Of a stretch of DNA of 6,796 nt, positions 1 to 6,597 are shown one piece after another. Source of the DNA: Candidatus Woesearchaeota archaeon (GTDB lineage: Archaea; Nanobdellota; Nanobdellia; Woesearchaeales; ARS49); NCBI GenBank assembly GCA_016203425.1, contig JACQMU010000096.1, positions 1 to 6,796 of the forward strand. The letters are read 5' to 3'. A program made the translations under genes and the position numbers. Numbering within the stretch: position 1 is the first letter of the stretch; the number at the start of each line of letters is the position of its first letter. Under the pieces are notes generated by a model. The model made no database searches. It saw only the letters and a list, made by a program, of their open reading frames with translations, and was not told the DNA's origin.

Positions 1-79
1 GAAGCTGGGGTTGGGCCCTTCGGGCTGCTGAGTAGGGCATGACGTAGTCATGACCGTAGGCGCCATTGTGGTGGCGTGC
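1..79. repeat. Terminal direct repeat, left copy (circularisation overlap)
   Basis: These 79 bases are identical to the last 79 bases of the window (6718-6796). A contig that ends in the same sequence it starts with, over an odd number of bases typical of a k-mer, is the usual mark of a circular molecule assembled from short reads. The bases after this copy (80 onward) are the natural continuation of the right end. A true terminal repeat of a linear virus is possible but less likely at this length and inside a structured element. Confidence 0.9.
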
Positions 80-98
80 AGCAACAAGATTGTTTGCT

Positions 99-147
99 TA
101 TAGCAAATCGCATTAATTACGGAACAAAAATAGTGCGATTTGCTATA
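99..147. repeat. 14-bp perfect inverted repeat in AT-rich non-coding DNA
   Basis: The arm at 99-112 (TATAGCAAATCGCA) is the exact reverse complement of 134-147, separated by 21 nt. A partial extra copy of the motif (TTTGC, 93-97) lies just to the left. The repeat sits downstream of the minus-strand 664-aa gene and next to the GC-rich structured region. It could be a protein-binding site, part of a replication origin, or a hairpin at the 3' end of the minus-strand transcript. Its spacer holds an A5 run (126-130), which reads as T5 on the minus strand. Confidence 0.75.
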
Positions 148-153
148 CTATCG

Positions 154-184
154 AATCTCGCAAAGTTCTATATATTACGAGATT
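154..184. repeat. 7-bp inverted repeat
   Basis: AATCTCG at 154-160 is the reverse complement of CGAGATT at 178-184, with a 17-nt AT-rich spacer. It is short enough to arise by chance. It lies between two other inverted repeats in the same 150-bp non-coding stretch, which is why it is recorded. Confidence 0.4.
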
Positions 185-210
185 TGATATTAGAAATTGT
201 ACTTGTGGAA

Positions 211-225
211 ATTGAACTTTTCAAT
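211..225 (-). terminator. Small hairpin just beyond the 664-aa gene stop codon
   Basis: ATTGAA (211-216) pairs with TTCAAT (220-225) around a 3-nt loop. It lies one base downstream of the minus-strand TAA (227-229). Its position suggests an RNA 3'-end or stability element for that transcript. There is no clear T tract right after it on the minus strand, so intrinsic termination is only a guess. The 14-bp inverted repeat further on is an alternative. Confidence 0.25.
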
Positions 226-226
226 G

Positions 227-2221
227 TTATTGTTTCTTCGGAATTGCGTACGGCATTTTTTTGAATGCTGTGTCTGTTGGAATTTGTGGCGTTTTTGAGT
301 AGCTTATTAGTCTTTCACGCGCGTTTTTTTCTTCAAGCCAGTTTTTTATTGCTTGTTCTACAAAGAGTGAGTTTGATTCTGGCATGGCGTAAAGTTGTTC
401 ATGGTTGTCATGCAGTGCATCAAGGTATGCATGCACAACTCCTTTGATATATTCTTTTTGCGTGTATTGTTTTGGAGCGTGTTTTTTTATTTCTGTGTTG
501 AACTCTATGCTGTCGAGTAAATAGCCCCCATTGCCGAGTGAGATTTCAAATGCAGCTCCTGTTATGATGCCTTTGTGCCATAATAATTTTGTGTGGGATT
601 TTTCTTCCATCATGATGTCGAAAAGATCAAACCATTTGAGGCAGTTTCCTGTTGCGTAGCCTAAGAATAGCATTTCTTTTGTGAAGTCGTCTATTTCTTT
701 TGCCACGATTGCTTCTGGGTTTTGTTGTGAAACAAATGCGTGCTTTCCTTGCAAGTCTTTTGTACGCGTGACTGCAGTAACTTGTGTTGCGTATTCTTTT
801 GGCAGTTCCTGCATTTTTGCCAGCAGTGAAATTTTGTCGCTGAGTGTCAGTTCTCCTTGTTTGTGTGCTTCAAATTCTTGTTTGTGTTCGTGATAAAAGT
901 GTTTGCCGTTCTGCCACGCGCGTGGTATTTCTGTCAGCAGTTTGTCTGTTTTTTCTGTTATGAGTTTGTCAACATCGTCTGGTGTTAGTGTTGTGTAACT
1001 TCCGTCTGGGTTTGCAATCACGTACAAATTTCTTGTAGCAGTTTCTGTTGCATAGTAATCAAGTTTTTTGCCTTTGAGGCTTGCTGTTGTGAAAACAAGC
1101 ATATTTGTTATTTGTGTGTTTTGTGCTGCTGTTTCTGCATCTGTTTGTTGTATTCTGAAATTGTTTTCTTTTGCCATTTTTTTTATTTCGCGTGCGAGTG
1201 TGTCTTCATCAAATTTTTCTTTGTGTTCGTACATTTCGTCTGCAGTGATGATGTGTGGTGTTAGTCTTGTAGGAAATATTTCTTGCACTTGTTTTTTGAT
1301 GAGTTGTGCTGCGATTTTTTTTAGTCCTGTTATTTTTTCTTGTTCTACTATGTCGCAGAATTCTTCCAGTCCTTTGTTGTCGCCTTTCATTAAGTAGTAT
1401 CCTATGCAGTCGTGGAGTATTGTTGTTGTGTTGTCGTAAAGGTAAATGAATTTGTCAAATGAGTGTAGTCTTTGTATTGTTTGCAGTGGCAGTTCGAAAA
1501 TCATGCCTTGTGATGGCAGTTCTGTGTTGCCGTGTGTGCCTGCTGCGTTGAGTGGGAATAATGTTTGTGTTGATGGGTGTTCGTGTAGTTTAATGAGTGT
1601 GTTCAGTGCCATGTGAAAGTTGTTGTGGTAGTATCTGTCGAGCATTTCTTCAAGTTTTTGTTTGTCAAATTGTTTGGCTGCGATTTCTTCGTAGCTTATT
1701 TGTCTGAAAAATTCAAAGTGTCTTCTGAATTTTTTCATTGCGTCTTTGTCTGTATTTAAGAGCCCGTCAATGTGTGTGCCTTGGAAAAGGTATGGGTGTT
1801 TGAACGCAATGTCGAGTGTTTTCTCGCTTATATTGTTATGCTGCCTGAATTCTTCAAGGTTTTCTTCTGATATTTTTGCAGTATTTTTGTCGTTTATGTA
1901 TTTTGCACAGGTTTGTTCTATCAGGTGTGTGGTGTGATGAATAACGTTTGAGTGGTTTGCGTAGACAAGGTTGCCTTTTCTTTGTTTTAACACTTGCGCA
2001 CATATTTGAAGTGCGTCATCGCAGTATTTTTTTTGGTCTGTTTTTTCTGCAAATGCATAAACTTCTCTTAATAACTTTACTGCTTTTTTTCTTGTGATTT
2101 CTGTGTTGTGGTTGCTTTTTTCAAATGCTTGTGGGTGTGTGTTTGCCTGTTCTAAAAGCTTCAGATGTTCTGTGTCAAGTTTTTCTGCAAGTGTTTCTAT
2201 CTCGTCTATTATTGCAGTCAT
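227..2221 (-). CDS. Hypothetical protein of 664 aa, possible acetyltransferase-like C-terminus
   Basis: I do not recognise this protein. The reading frame is open from a TTG at 2260, but I start it at the ATG at 2221. A TATA-like box centred near 2246 is 25 bp upstream of that ATG, and upstream frames would include the box itself. The N-terminal half looks largely helical and charged, with no membrane segment or signal peptide. The C-terminal part holds a GYATGNC segment (residues 521-527), then a beta-like AAFEIS (556-561), YLLDSIEFN (567-575) and a helix VVHAYLDAL (595-603). This alternation of strand and helix faintly recalls GNAT acetyltransferases or PcfJ-like proteins, a guess only. The protein is rich in His, Thr, Asn, Gln and Lys because the minus strand is rich in A and C. 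It is divergent from the MoxR operon and shares its promoter region, so the two are probably co-regulated. In a circle without a recognisable replication gene, it is also the main candidate for a replication or maintenance protein. Confidence 0.85.
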   Translation of the reverse strand: MTAIIDEIETLAEKLDTEHLKLLEQANTHPQAFEKSNHNTEITRKKAVKLLREVYAFAEKTDQKKYCDDALQICAQVLKQRKGNLVYANHSNVIHHTTHLIEQTCAKYINDKNTAKISEENLEEFRQHNNISEKTLDIAFKHPYLFQGTHIDGLLNTDKDAMKKFRRHFEFFRQISYEEIAAKQFDKQKLEEMLDRYYHNNFHMALNTLIKLHEHPSTQTLFPLNAAGTHGNTELPSQGMIFELPLQTIQRLHSFDKFIYLYDNTTTILHDCIGYYLMKGDNKGLEEFCDIVEQEKITGLKKIAAQLIKKQVQEIFPTRLTPHIITADEMYEHKEKFDEDTLAREIKKMAKENNFRIQQTDAETAAQNTQITNMLVFTTASLKGKKLDYYATETATRNLYVIANPDGSYTTLTPDDVDKLITEKTDKLLTEIPRAWQNGKHFYHEHKQEFEAHKQGELTLSDKISLLAKMQELPKEYATQVTAVTRTKDLQGKHAFVSQQNPEAIVAKEIDDFTKEMLFLGYATGNCLKWFDLFDIMMEEKSHTKLLWHKGIITGAAFEISLGNGGYLLDSIEFNTEIKKHAPKQYTQKEYIKGVVHAYLDALHDNHEQLYAMPESNSLFVEQAIKNWLEEKNARERLISYSKTPQIPTDTAFKKMPYAIPKKQ

Positions 2222-2225
2222 GTGT

Positions 2226-2241
2226 GTTCTTGAACGCGAAC
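2226..2241. promoter_or_regulatory. Possible operator with three GAAC half-sites
   Basis: GTTC (2226-2229) and GAAC (2232-2235) form an inverted pair, followed after 2 nt by another GAAC (2238-2241). The cluster lies between the shared TATA box and the start of the 664-aa gene, where a bound regulator could affect both divergent promoters. No regulator gene is visible on the element. Confidence 0.3.
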
Positions 2242-2252
2242 ATTTAAAAATG
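2241..2252. promoter_or_regulatory. Shared bidirectional archaeal TATA box
   Basis: CATTTAAAAATG is close to a perfect palindrome, so it presents a TATA-like sequence on both strands (TTTAAAAA plus, TTTTTAAA minus). Its centre is about 26 bp from the plus-strand ATG at 2272 and about 25 bp from the minus-strand ATG at 2221. Archaeal transcription starts roughly this far from the box, so both mRNAs would start at or within a few bases of the ATG and be leaderless. It is the only promoter-like sequence in the 50 bp between the two genes. Confidence 0.65.
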
Positions 2253-2271
2253 TGTGGCAAAAATTGTTGTT

Positions 2272-3624
2272 ATGGCCAACATTCGTGATAGGGTGCGCGA
2301 GATTTCGAATTTTGTTGAGGACAAGCTTTATTTTTGTCGTCCTGACATGCAGCTTGGTTCTGATGCGTTTAATAGTGCTTTGCTTTTTAGTGTTTTGACT
2401 GAGTGTTTGAATGGTTCTCAGCTTATTTTTGGGGTTTATGGTCGTGGAAAGACCAGTCTTGCTGAGTATTTGCACTCTCTTTTTTATCAGGTTCCTTTGT
2501 CGCTTGCGCGTAAGGTTTGTATTCGTGGTGACGGCCAGCTGACTGCTGAGAAGATTAAGGGGCGTCCGCATTATGGGAAGTTGCATCAGGGTATTGAGGA
2601 TGTTGTTTGGCAGCATTTTGTGTTGGTTCCTCCAAAGACTTTTGATGAGCTGAATCGTGTTCCTGAGCCTTCGCAGAATATTGTTTTGAATGGGCTTGCT
2701 CGTGGTGAGTGGGAGTATTTGAATGGTTTTATTGCGCAGGGGCGCTCTCCTTTTTTTGCAACGTGTAATTATCCTGATCGTGCAAATAATCCTTTGTGCG
2801 AAGGTGTTCTTGACCGTTTTGATGTTGCTGTTGAGAACAAGTTTGCCGGTGTTATGAATGAGTGGTCGTTGAGTGATGATTATTTTGATGAGAAGGATGT
2901 TGTGTTAAATGATGGCGCAACATATTTTGAGATGGTGAATTTGTTGAATGCAAACAGGCCTTATGATGAGTTTGTCAGTGCATTTAAGGATTTGCGCAAT
3001 CGTTTTTGTGGCGTGCTTGAAAAGCGCAGTGTTCCTTTTGTGCGTGATGATGAGTTGTGTGTTGCTCGTCAGGAGATTTGTAAAATTCCTTTTTCTAATG
3101 ATGCAAAAACTTATTTGTCGTTGATTATTGCTGAGTTGAATGTTTCTTCAAAGTTCGGTGAGCGCCGCCGTTGTGATCCTGATGATGATGGTGCTGGCCT
3201 TTATTTGGGCAATCTTGTTTCGTTGGGTAACAGCAGTCGCACGAGTAAGTCTTTGAAGAAGTATGCGCAGGCGCTTGCTTGGTTCCGTGGTCATAAAGAA
3301 GTTTCTTTTGAGGATGCTGAGGCTGTTGCCCCTTATGCGTTGTGGCACAAGGTTGAGTTGAAACAGCGTGCTGCGGGCAGGTTTGTTGATGCTGACAGAA
3401 GTGATCCTGAGAAGTTGTATGCTATGAAATTTTTGCTTGGCAGTGGTGTTAATGATTTGCCAGGTGTTAAGAAGCGTTTTATTGACGTGAGGGATAAGGT
3501 TGAGAATGTTTTTGGGTTTGTTGAGTCTGGTGATTGTGTGCGGGCAAAGGATTTGTGCGAGAATTATTCTAACAAAGGCAAGGGGCATCCTTTTTTTGTT
3601 GATGTTGCAAAGGATTTAGCATGA
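2272..3624 (+). CDS. MoxR-type AAA+ ATPase
   Basis: This is a AAA+ ATPase of the MoxR kind, 450 aa from the chosen start. Walker A is GVYGRGKT at residues 54-61. Walker B reads TFDELNR, with the acidic pair at 125-126; DE(L/I)NR is typical of MoxR. The sensor-1 Asn is in ATCNYPD (N166), and the arginine-finger-like LDRFD ends at residue 184. The C-terminal half is a helical lid plus an unassigned tail. A GTG at 2254 would add six residues, but the ATG at 2272 sits about 26 bp after a TATA box and is preferred as a leaderless start. MoxR ATPases generally act with VWA proteins to remodel or activate target complexes using ATP. The next gene encodes such a VWA protein and overlaps by 4 nt (ATGA), which supports translation coupling and a shared complex. 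It is probably cytosolic, with no membrane segment. Confidence 0.93.
   Translation: MANIRDRVREISNFVEDKLYFCRPDMQLGSDAFNSALLFSVLTECLNGSQLIFGVYGRGKTSLAEYLHSLFYQVPLSLARKVCIRGDGQLTAEKIKGRPHYGKLHQGIEDVVWQHFVLVPPKTFDELNRVPEPSQNIVLNGLARGEWEYLNGFIAQGRSPFFATCNYPDRANNPLCEGVLDRFDVAVENKFAGVMNEWSLSDDYFDEKDVVLNDGATYFEMVNLLNANRPYDEFVSAFKDLRNRFCGVLEKRSVPFVRDDELCVARQEICKIPFSNDAKTYLSLIIAELNVSSKFGERRRCDPDDDGAGLYLGNLVSLGNSSRTSKSLKKYAQALAWFRGHKEVSFEDAEAVAPYALWHKVELKQRAAGRFVDADRSDPEKLYAMKFLLGSGVNDLPGVKKRFIDVRDKVENVFGFVESGDCVRAKDLCENYSNKGKGHPFFVDVAKDLA
3610..3614 (+). promoter_or_regulatory. Weak ribosome binding site for the VWA gene
   Basis: AAGGA lies 6 nt before the ATG at 3621, inside the end of the ATPase gene. 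Together with the ATGA overlap it fixes the start of the VWA gene and fits archaeal practice, where internal operon genes use such sites while first genes are leaderless. Confidence 0.4.
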
Positions 3625-5255
3625 ATGATGAAAATCTTGAGTGTGTTTTGAACTCGCAGTGGGAGCGTGTTCGTCGTGAGCAGTTTTTTCCTCAGCTTCC
3701 GCACCCAAAATTTTCGCGTGATGTTCCTAATGGTGAGATTGAGTGGAAGAACTTGCAAATTTCTTTGAATCCGGGTTTTATTGCTTGTTTGGAGCAAAAG
3801 ATTGCGCCTTCAGTGTCAGTATATGCAATTTTGTCGCATGAGGTGACGCATTTTGTTCGTTATCCTGGTTCTTTTGGGCATTTGTTGCAGCTGACAAGAA
3901 CTGCCCTTAAATGTGGGTTGAATGAGCATGATGCAATTGTTGCGCGCGAGTATTTTCTTAATTTGCAGGTGAATACGTATCTTGTGTGCAGGCAAAAAAA
4001 TAATTCTCTTGTTGAGCTTTTGTCTTTTTCGCCGCAAAAATGTGCGCTTGACAGGATTGTTATGAATACTTATGAGCGTTTGTGGAATGTTCGTCTTGGT
4101 TCTCGTGCGAACAAAAAAGAGCGTGGCGTCGCCCGCCGTCTTGCAGAGCTTCCGTATCTTGATAGTGTGTCTGAGTATGCTACTCTTGAAGCGTTTATTC
4201 ATATTGTCAAGGATTATTTGAAGAACGCGTCTGTGCCGTCGTCCAGTTGTGTGGGTATTTTTTCTGCAAAACAATTGTCTGAGGGTATTGCTTCTGTTGC
4301 TGCAGAAATCAATACTCCTGGTGAGTTTGAGAAATTGATGAAGCATGTTGCTGAAGAGCTGAAGTCTTGTGCTCGTCAGAAAAAATGTGGTGCGGGTTTG
4401 TTGGGCAGGATTAAGGGTGTTGTTTCCAAGGGTGCTGAATTAATTCTTGGCCCTAACAAAGCTCGTTTGTCTGAGGAAGAAGTTAGTGCAGGTATTGGTT
4501 CTGGCGAGTTGATTGTTGCCGGCAGTTTGTATTCTGCGCGTGCAGAGCGTTATTCTGTTGTTATTAAAAATCCTGATTTGTTTACTTCAGCCGGCTTGTT
4601 TCCGTTTTCGCACATGCCTTTTGATATTGGTGATGGTTTGGAGCGTGTTGATGCGTTTAGTTCAAAGGGCATTCTTCCTGGAATTACGCAGCAGTGGGTG
4701 TATGCTCAGGGTAAGGGTTTTAGCCATGGCACTCGCATTCCTGATGTTTTTTTGGTGATGGATGGCAGTGGTTCAATGCCTGATCCTAATAATTTTTTTT
4801 CTGTTCCTGTTCTTTGTGGCACTGTTGTTTGTAATGGTTATTTGAATCGTGGTGCTGCAGCAAGTGTGTATGTTTTTTCTGGTGAGGGTGATGTTGTTGT
4901 GTTTGGTCCTTCGCGTGATAAGGTTGTTTTGCATGAAAAGATTCGTTCGTATTTTGGTGGTGGCACTGTTTTTGATGAAGTTGTTTTGAAGGAAAAGATT
5001 GGCAGTGTTAAGGATGTTACTGATGTTGCTGTTGTGTCTGACATGGAAATTTCAAATCTCGAAAGTTTTATAAGTGGCGTTCTTGCTCTTCCAAAAATTC
5101 ATCGTGTGCATTTGTTTTGCACAAATCATTCGTGGGGGGGAAAGCAGTTGAAAGAAAAATTTGCAGGCACTAAGAATGTTGTGTTCAAGTATGTTTTTAA
5201 TGAAAATGATGTTTCATCAATTGTTATGGGGGATATGAAAGGTTATGGGGCTTAA
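3621..5255 (+). CDS. HExxH metallopeptidase-like and VWA domain fusion protein
   Basis: This 544-aa protein has two recognisable ends. Near the N-terminus, residues 73-77 read HEVTH, the HExxH zinc-binding motif of metallopeptidases. NEHDAIVAREYFLNLQVN follows (101-118) and could supply the third metal ligand at E110. The C-terminal third is a VWA domain. It has the MIDAS motif DGSGS at 381-385 after a hydrophobic strand, the MIDAS Thr in GGGT (449), and an Asp after a strand in VVSD (474). The region between (about 160-370) is unassigned. The order resembles the predicted metal-dependent peptidases of the COG3864/DUF2201 type, which are often encoded beside MoxR ATPases. That assignment is from memory of the family and not from a search. 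The VWA metal site probably binds the target or partner, and the ATPase upstream remodels it. Whether the peptidase is active is unknown. It overlaps the ATPase gene by 4 nt and the next gene by 11 nt. Confidence 0.92.
   Translation: MNDENLECVLNSQWERVRREQFFPQLPHPKFSRDVPNGEIEWKNLQISLNPGFIACLEQKIAPSVSVYAILSHEVTHFVRYPGSFGHLLQLTRTALKCGLNEHDAIVAREYFLNLQVNTYLVCRQKNNSLVELLSFSPQKCALDRIVMNTYERLWNVRLGSRANKKERGVARRLAELPYLDSVSEYATLEAFIHIVKDYLKNASVPSSSCVGIFSAKQLSEGIASVAAEINTPGEFEKLMKHVAEELKSCARQKKCGAGLLGRIKGVVSKGAELILGPNKARLSEEEVSAGIGSGELIVAGSLYSARAERYSVVIKNPDLFTSAGLFPFSHMPFDIGDGLERVDAFSSKGILPGITQQWVYAQGKGFSHGTRIPDVFLVMDGSGSMPDPNNFFSVPVLCGTVVCNGYLNRGAAASVYVFSGEGDVVVFGPSRDKVVLHEKIRSYFGGGTVFDEVVLKEKIGSVKDVTDVAVVSDMEISNLESFISGVLALPKIHRVHLFCTNHSWGGKQLKEKFAGTKNVVFKYVFNENDVSSIVMGDMKGYGA
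5228..5233 (+). promoter_or_regulatory. G-rich ribosome binding site for the 247-aa gene
   Basis: GGGGGA ends 11 nt before the ATG at 5245 and lies within the end of the VWA gene. It is a plausible partner for the anti-Shine-Dalgarno sequence, although the AAAGG at 5238-5242 is closer. Either supports the 5245 start and coupled translation. Confidence 0.3.
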
Positions 5256-5988
5256 CAAGCGGTTGGTTGAGTATGCAAAATCTTTTGTTGGTTTGAAGCC
5301 ACTTGTGGGTGATAGTTCTGTTTATCATTCTTTGTTTGATAGCAGGCGTGCTGATTTTCATTCAGAAGTTGTTAGTATTGATGGCAAGAAGTACCAAATT
5401 GATTTTGATACTAAAAAAGAGCCTTCTTTGTGGGGTCTTGAGCGTATGTCGTACGTGCTTGCGAGAAGTGTTGCGCAAAACACTGGGCTTTCTTTGTTGA
5501 CGAGCAGTGAGTGGAGTTCTTTGCGCAGCCATATGGCGGGTAAAAATGATGTTATTGAGAAAACATTTTGGGCTGGTCTTGCTGAGTTGACTGATACTTT
5601 GGTTGATTATGATAATGGTCTTGTTATTGAGCGTCCTGTGTTGGAGAATGGCGTTTTGAAAAAGAATTTGAGGGGTAATGTTCGTGCTGAAAAGTTTTTG
5701 AAGACAAAAGTTCCTAAGGGTGTTGAGGGTTATATTAGTGATATTGCAGGTTATGATGAGTTTTTTGATGCTGTGTACGGAATGAAATGTTCTTCGAGAA
5801 TAATTGGTGATAATGCTTACATTTGGACTGCAGATAAGGGTGTTAAGGTTGTTGTGCGCGCAAATGCTGAAGAGTTTGATGAGGACAATCGTTTTAGTCT
5901 TGATGCTACGATTGATTTGTCGCAGATGAGTGAGGGTAATGATTTGTTTGGTGCGCGTTTGTGCAGAATTCGTTGTTTGGATGAGTGA
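5245..5988 (+). CDS. 247-aa protein with FGE-sulfatase/FISUMP-like (C-type-lectin fold) features
   Basis: I do not recognise this protein with certainty. Three segments fall in the order seen in formylglycine-generating-enzyme-like and FISUMP domains. LLTSSEWSSL (84-93) resembles the L-P-T-x-x-E-W motif. NAYIWTADKG (190-199) resembles the strand ending in W-(S/T)-(S/T/A). FGARLCRIRC (235-244) resembles the terminal G-F-x-x-R-C strand. Two Cys near the C-terminus (240, 244) could bind metal or form a bridge. Catalytic function is not indicated. Such domains often bind proteins or ligands, and they turn up next to ATPase-based conflict systems. It has no signal peptide or membrane segment. The start overlaps the VWA stop by 11 nt, so it belongs to the same operon and probably the same complex, as adaptor, target or sensor. 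The fold assignment is weak. Confidence 0.85.
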   Translation: MGLNKRLVEYAKSFVGLKPLVGDSSVYHSLFDSRRADFHSEVVSIDGKKYQIDFDTKKEPSLWGLERMSYVLARSVAQNTGLSLLTSSEWSSLRSHMAGKNDVIEKTFWAGLAELTDTLVDYDNGLVIERPVLENGVLKKNLRGNVRAEKFLKTKVPKGVEGYISDIAGYDEFFDAVYGMKCSSRIIGDNAYIWTADKGVKVVVRANAEEFDEDNRFSLDATIDLSQMSEGNDLFGARLCRIRCLDE

Positions 5989-6552
5989 TTAAAATTTTAC
6001 TTCTACGTCTTGTTTTTCTTCTGTTGTTGCTTTGAATAGTTCAAATTCTTCAGTTAAGCCCATTTTGTTTGCAACTATGCTTGCCGGGAATTGTTTTATT
6101 CTGACGTTGTATGTTGTTGTTGAGTCGTTGTAGAATTCTCGTCTGTCTGCTAATTCATTTTCTATGCCGCTGATGCGTTCTTGTAATTGTTTGAAGTTTG
6201 CTGATGCTTGTAGTTGTGGATAATTTTCTGCTACTGCAAATATTGTTTTTAGTGATTCGCTGATTTGGTTGCTGAGTTTTGCTTTTTGTTGCAGTGTTTT
6301 TGCTTTCATCCACGCAGTGCGTGCTTTGGTTAATTCTGCAAGCGTGCTTTTTTCGTGTTTCATGTATCCTTTGACTGCTGCTATTAATTTTGGCAGTTCG
6401 TCATGTCTTTGTTTGAGAAGAACGTCTATGTTGCCAAGTGCTTTTGGTATGTCTGCTTTGAGTGCAATGAATGCATTGTACGTGCCTATCCACCAGCCGA
6501 CAATTATGATTACTAAAAGAATGATTGCTGCGAGGATTATGATTCCAATCAT
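5989..6552 (-). CDS. lemA: LemA family membrane protein
   Basis: This 187-aa protein is a clear LemA. An uninterrupted hydrophobic segment at residues 3-22 is a membrane anchor. It is followed by YN (25-26), the IDVLLKQRHDELPKL motif (42-56), KGYMKHE (61-67), YPQL (111-114), RREFYN (137-142), a second YN (148-149) and FPASIVA (155-161), all in family order. Length is normal for the family. LemA is thought to form a helical bundle attached to the membrane. Its role is not settled, although it is often associated with quality control or stress at the membrane. The start at 6552 has a TATA-like box 25-28 bp upstream, so the mRNA is probably leaderless. Its stop directly abuts the stop of the plus-strand operon (TGA 5986-5988, then the complement of TAA at 5989-5991), with no spacer for a terminator. 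It is apparently the only membrane protein on the element. Confidence 0.95.
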   Translation of the reverse strand: MIGIIILAAIILLVIIIVGWWIGTYNAFIALKADIPKALGNIDVLLKQRHDELPKLIAAVKGYMKHEKSTLAELTKARTAWMKAKTLQQKAKLSNQISESLKTIFAVAENYPQLQASANFKQLQERISGIENELADRREFYNDSTTTYNVRIKQFPASIVANKMGLTEEFELFKATTEEKQDVEVKF

Positions 6553-6572
6553 AGTATGTTGTAAATGAGGTT

Positions 6573-6583
6573 TATTTATAAAA
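6573..6583. promoter_or_regulatory. TATA region for lemA and probably for the structured RNA
   Basis: On the minus strand TTTATAAATA lies 25-28 bp before the lemA ATG (6552), the correct spacing for a leaderless archaeal transcript. On the plus strand the same bases read TTTATAAAA, which would start transcription near 6605, just before the folded region that begins at 6614. A second TATA-like palindrome follows at 6598-6607. Confidence 0.6.
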
Positions 6584-6597
6584 TTTTTGTTTGGCTA

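Noticed and set aside
76..264. Plus-strand 62-codon open frame at the left end
   Set aside because: It begins at a GTG inside the structured repeat, runs through two inverted repeats and overlaps the end of the 664-aa gene. It shows no ribosome site and no family signal.
227..2221. HUH rolling-circle initiator in the 664-aa protein, from HEH and YxxxK matches
   Set aside because: The residue between the histidines is Glu, not hydrophobic, and the motifs are not in the usual order or spacing. The protein is simply rich in His, Tyr and Lys.
2218..2616. Minus-strand 132-codon and similar frames opposite the operon
   Set aside because: They are antisense to clear protein domains and have compositions expected from reading the complement of GT-rich genes.
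5134..5140. G7 run, and the T8 run at 4793-4800, as programmed frameshift sites in the VWA gene
   Set aside because: The frame stays intact through both runs, the VWA motifs on either side are in one frame, and no alternative product of interest appears.
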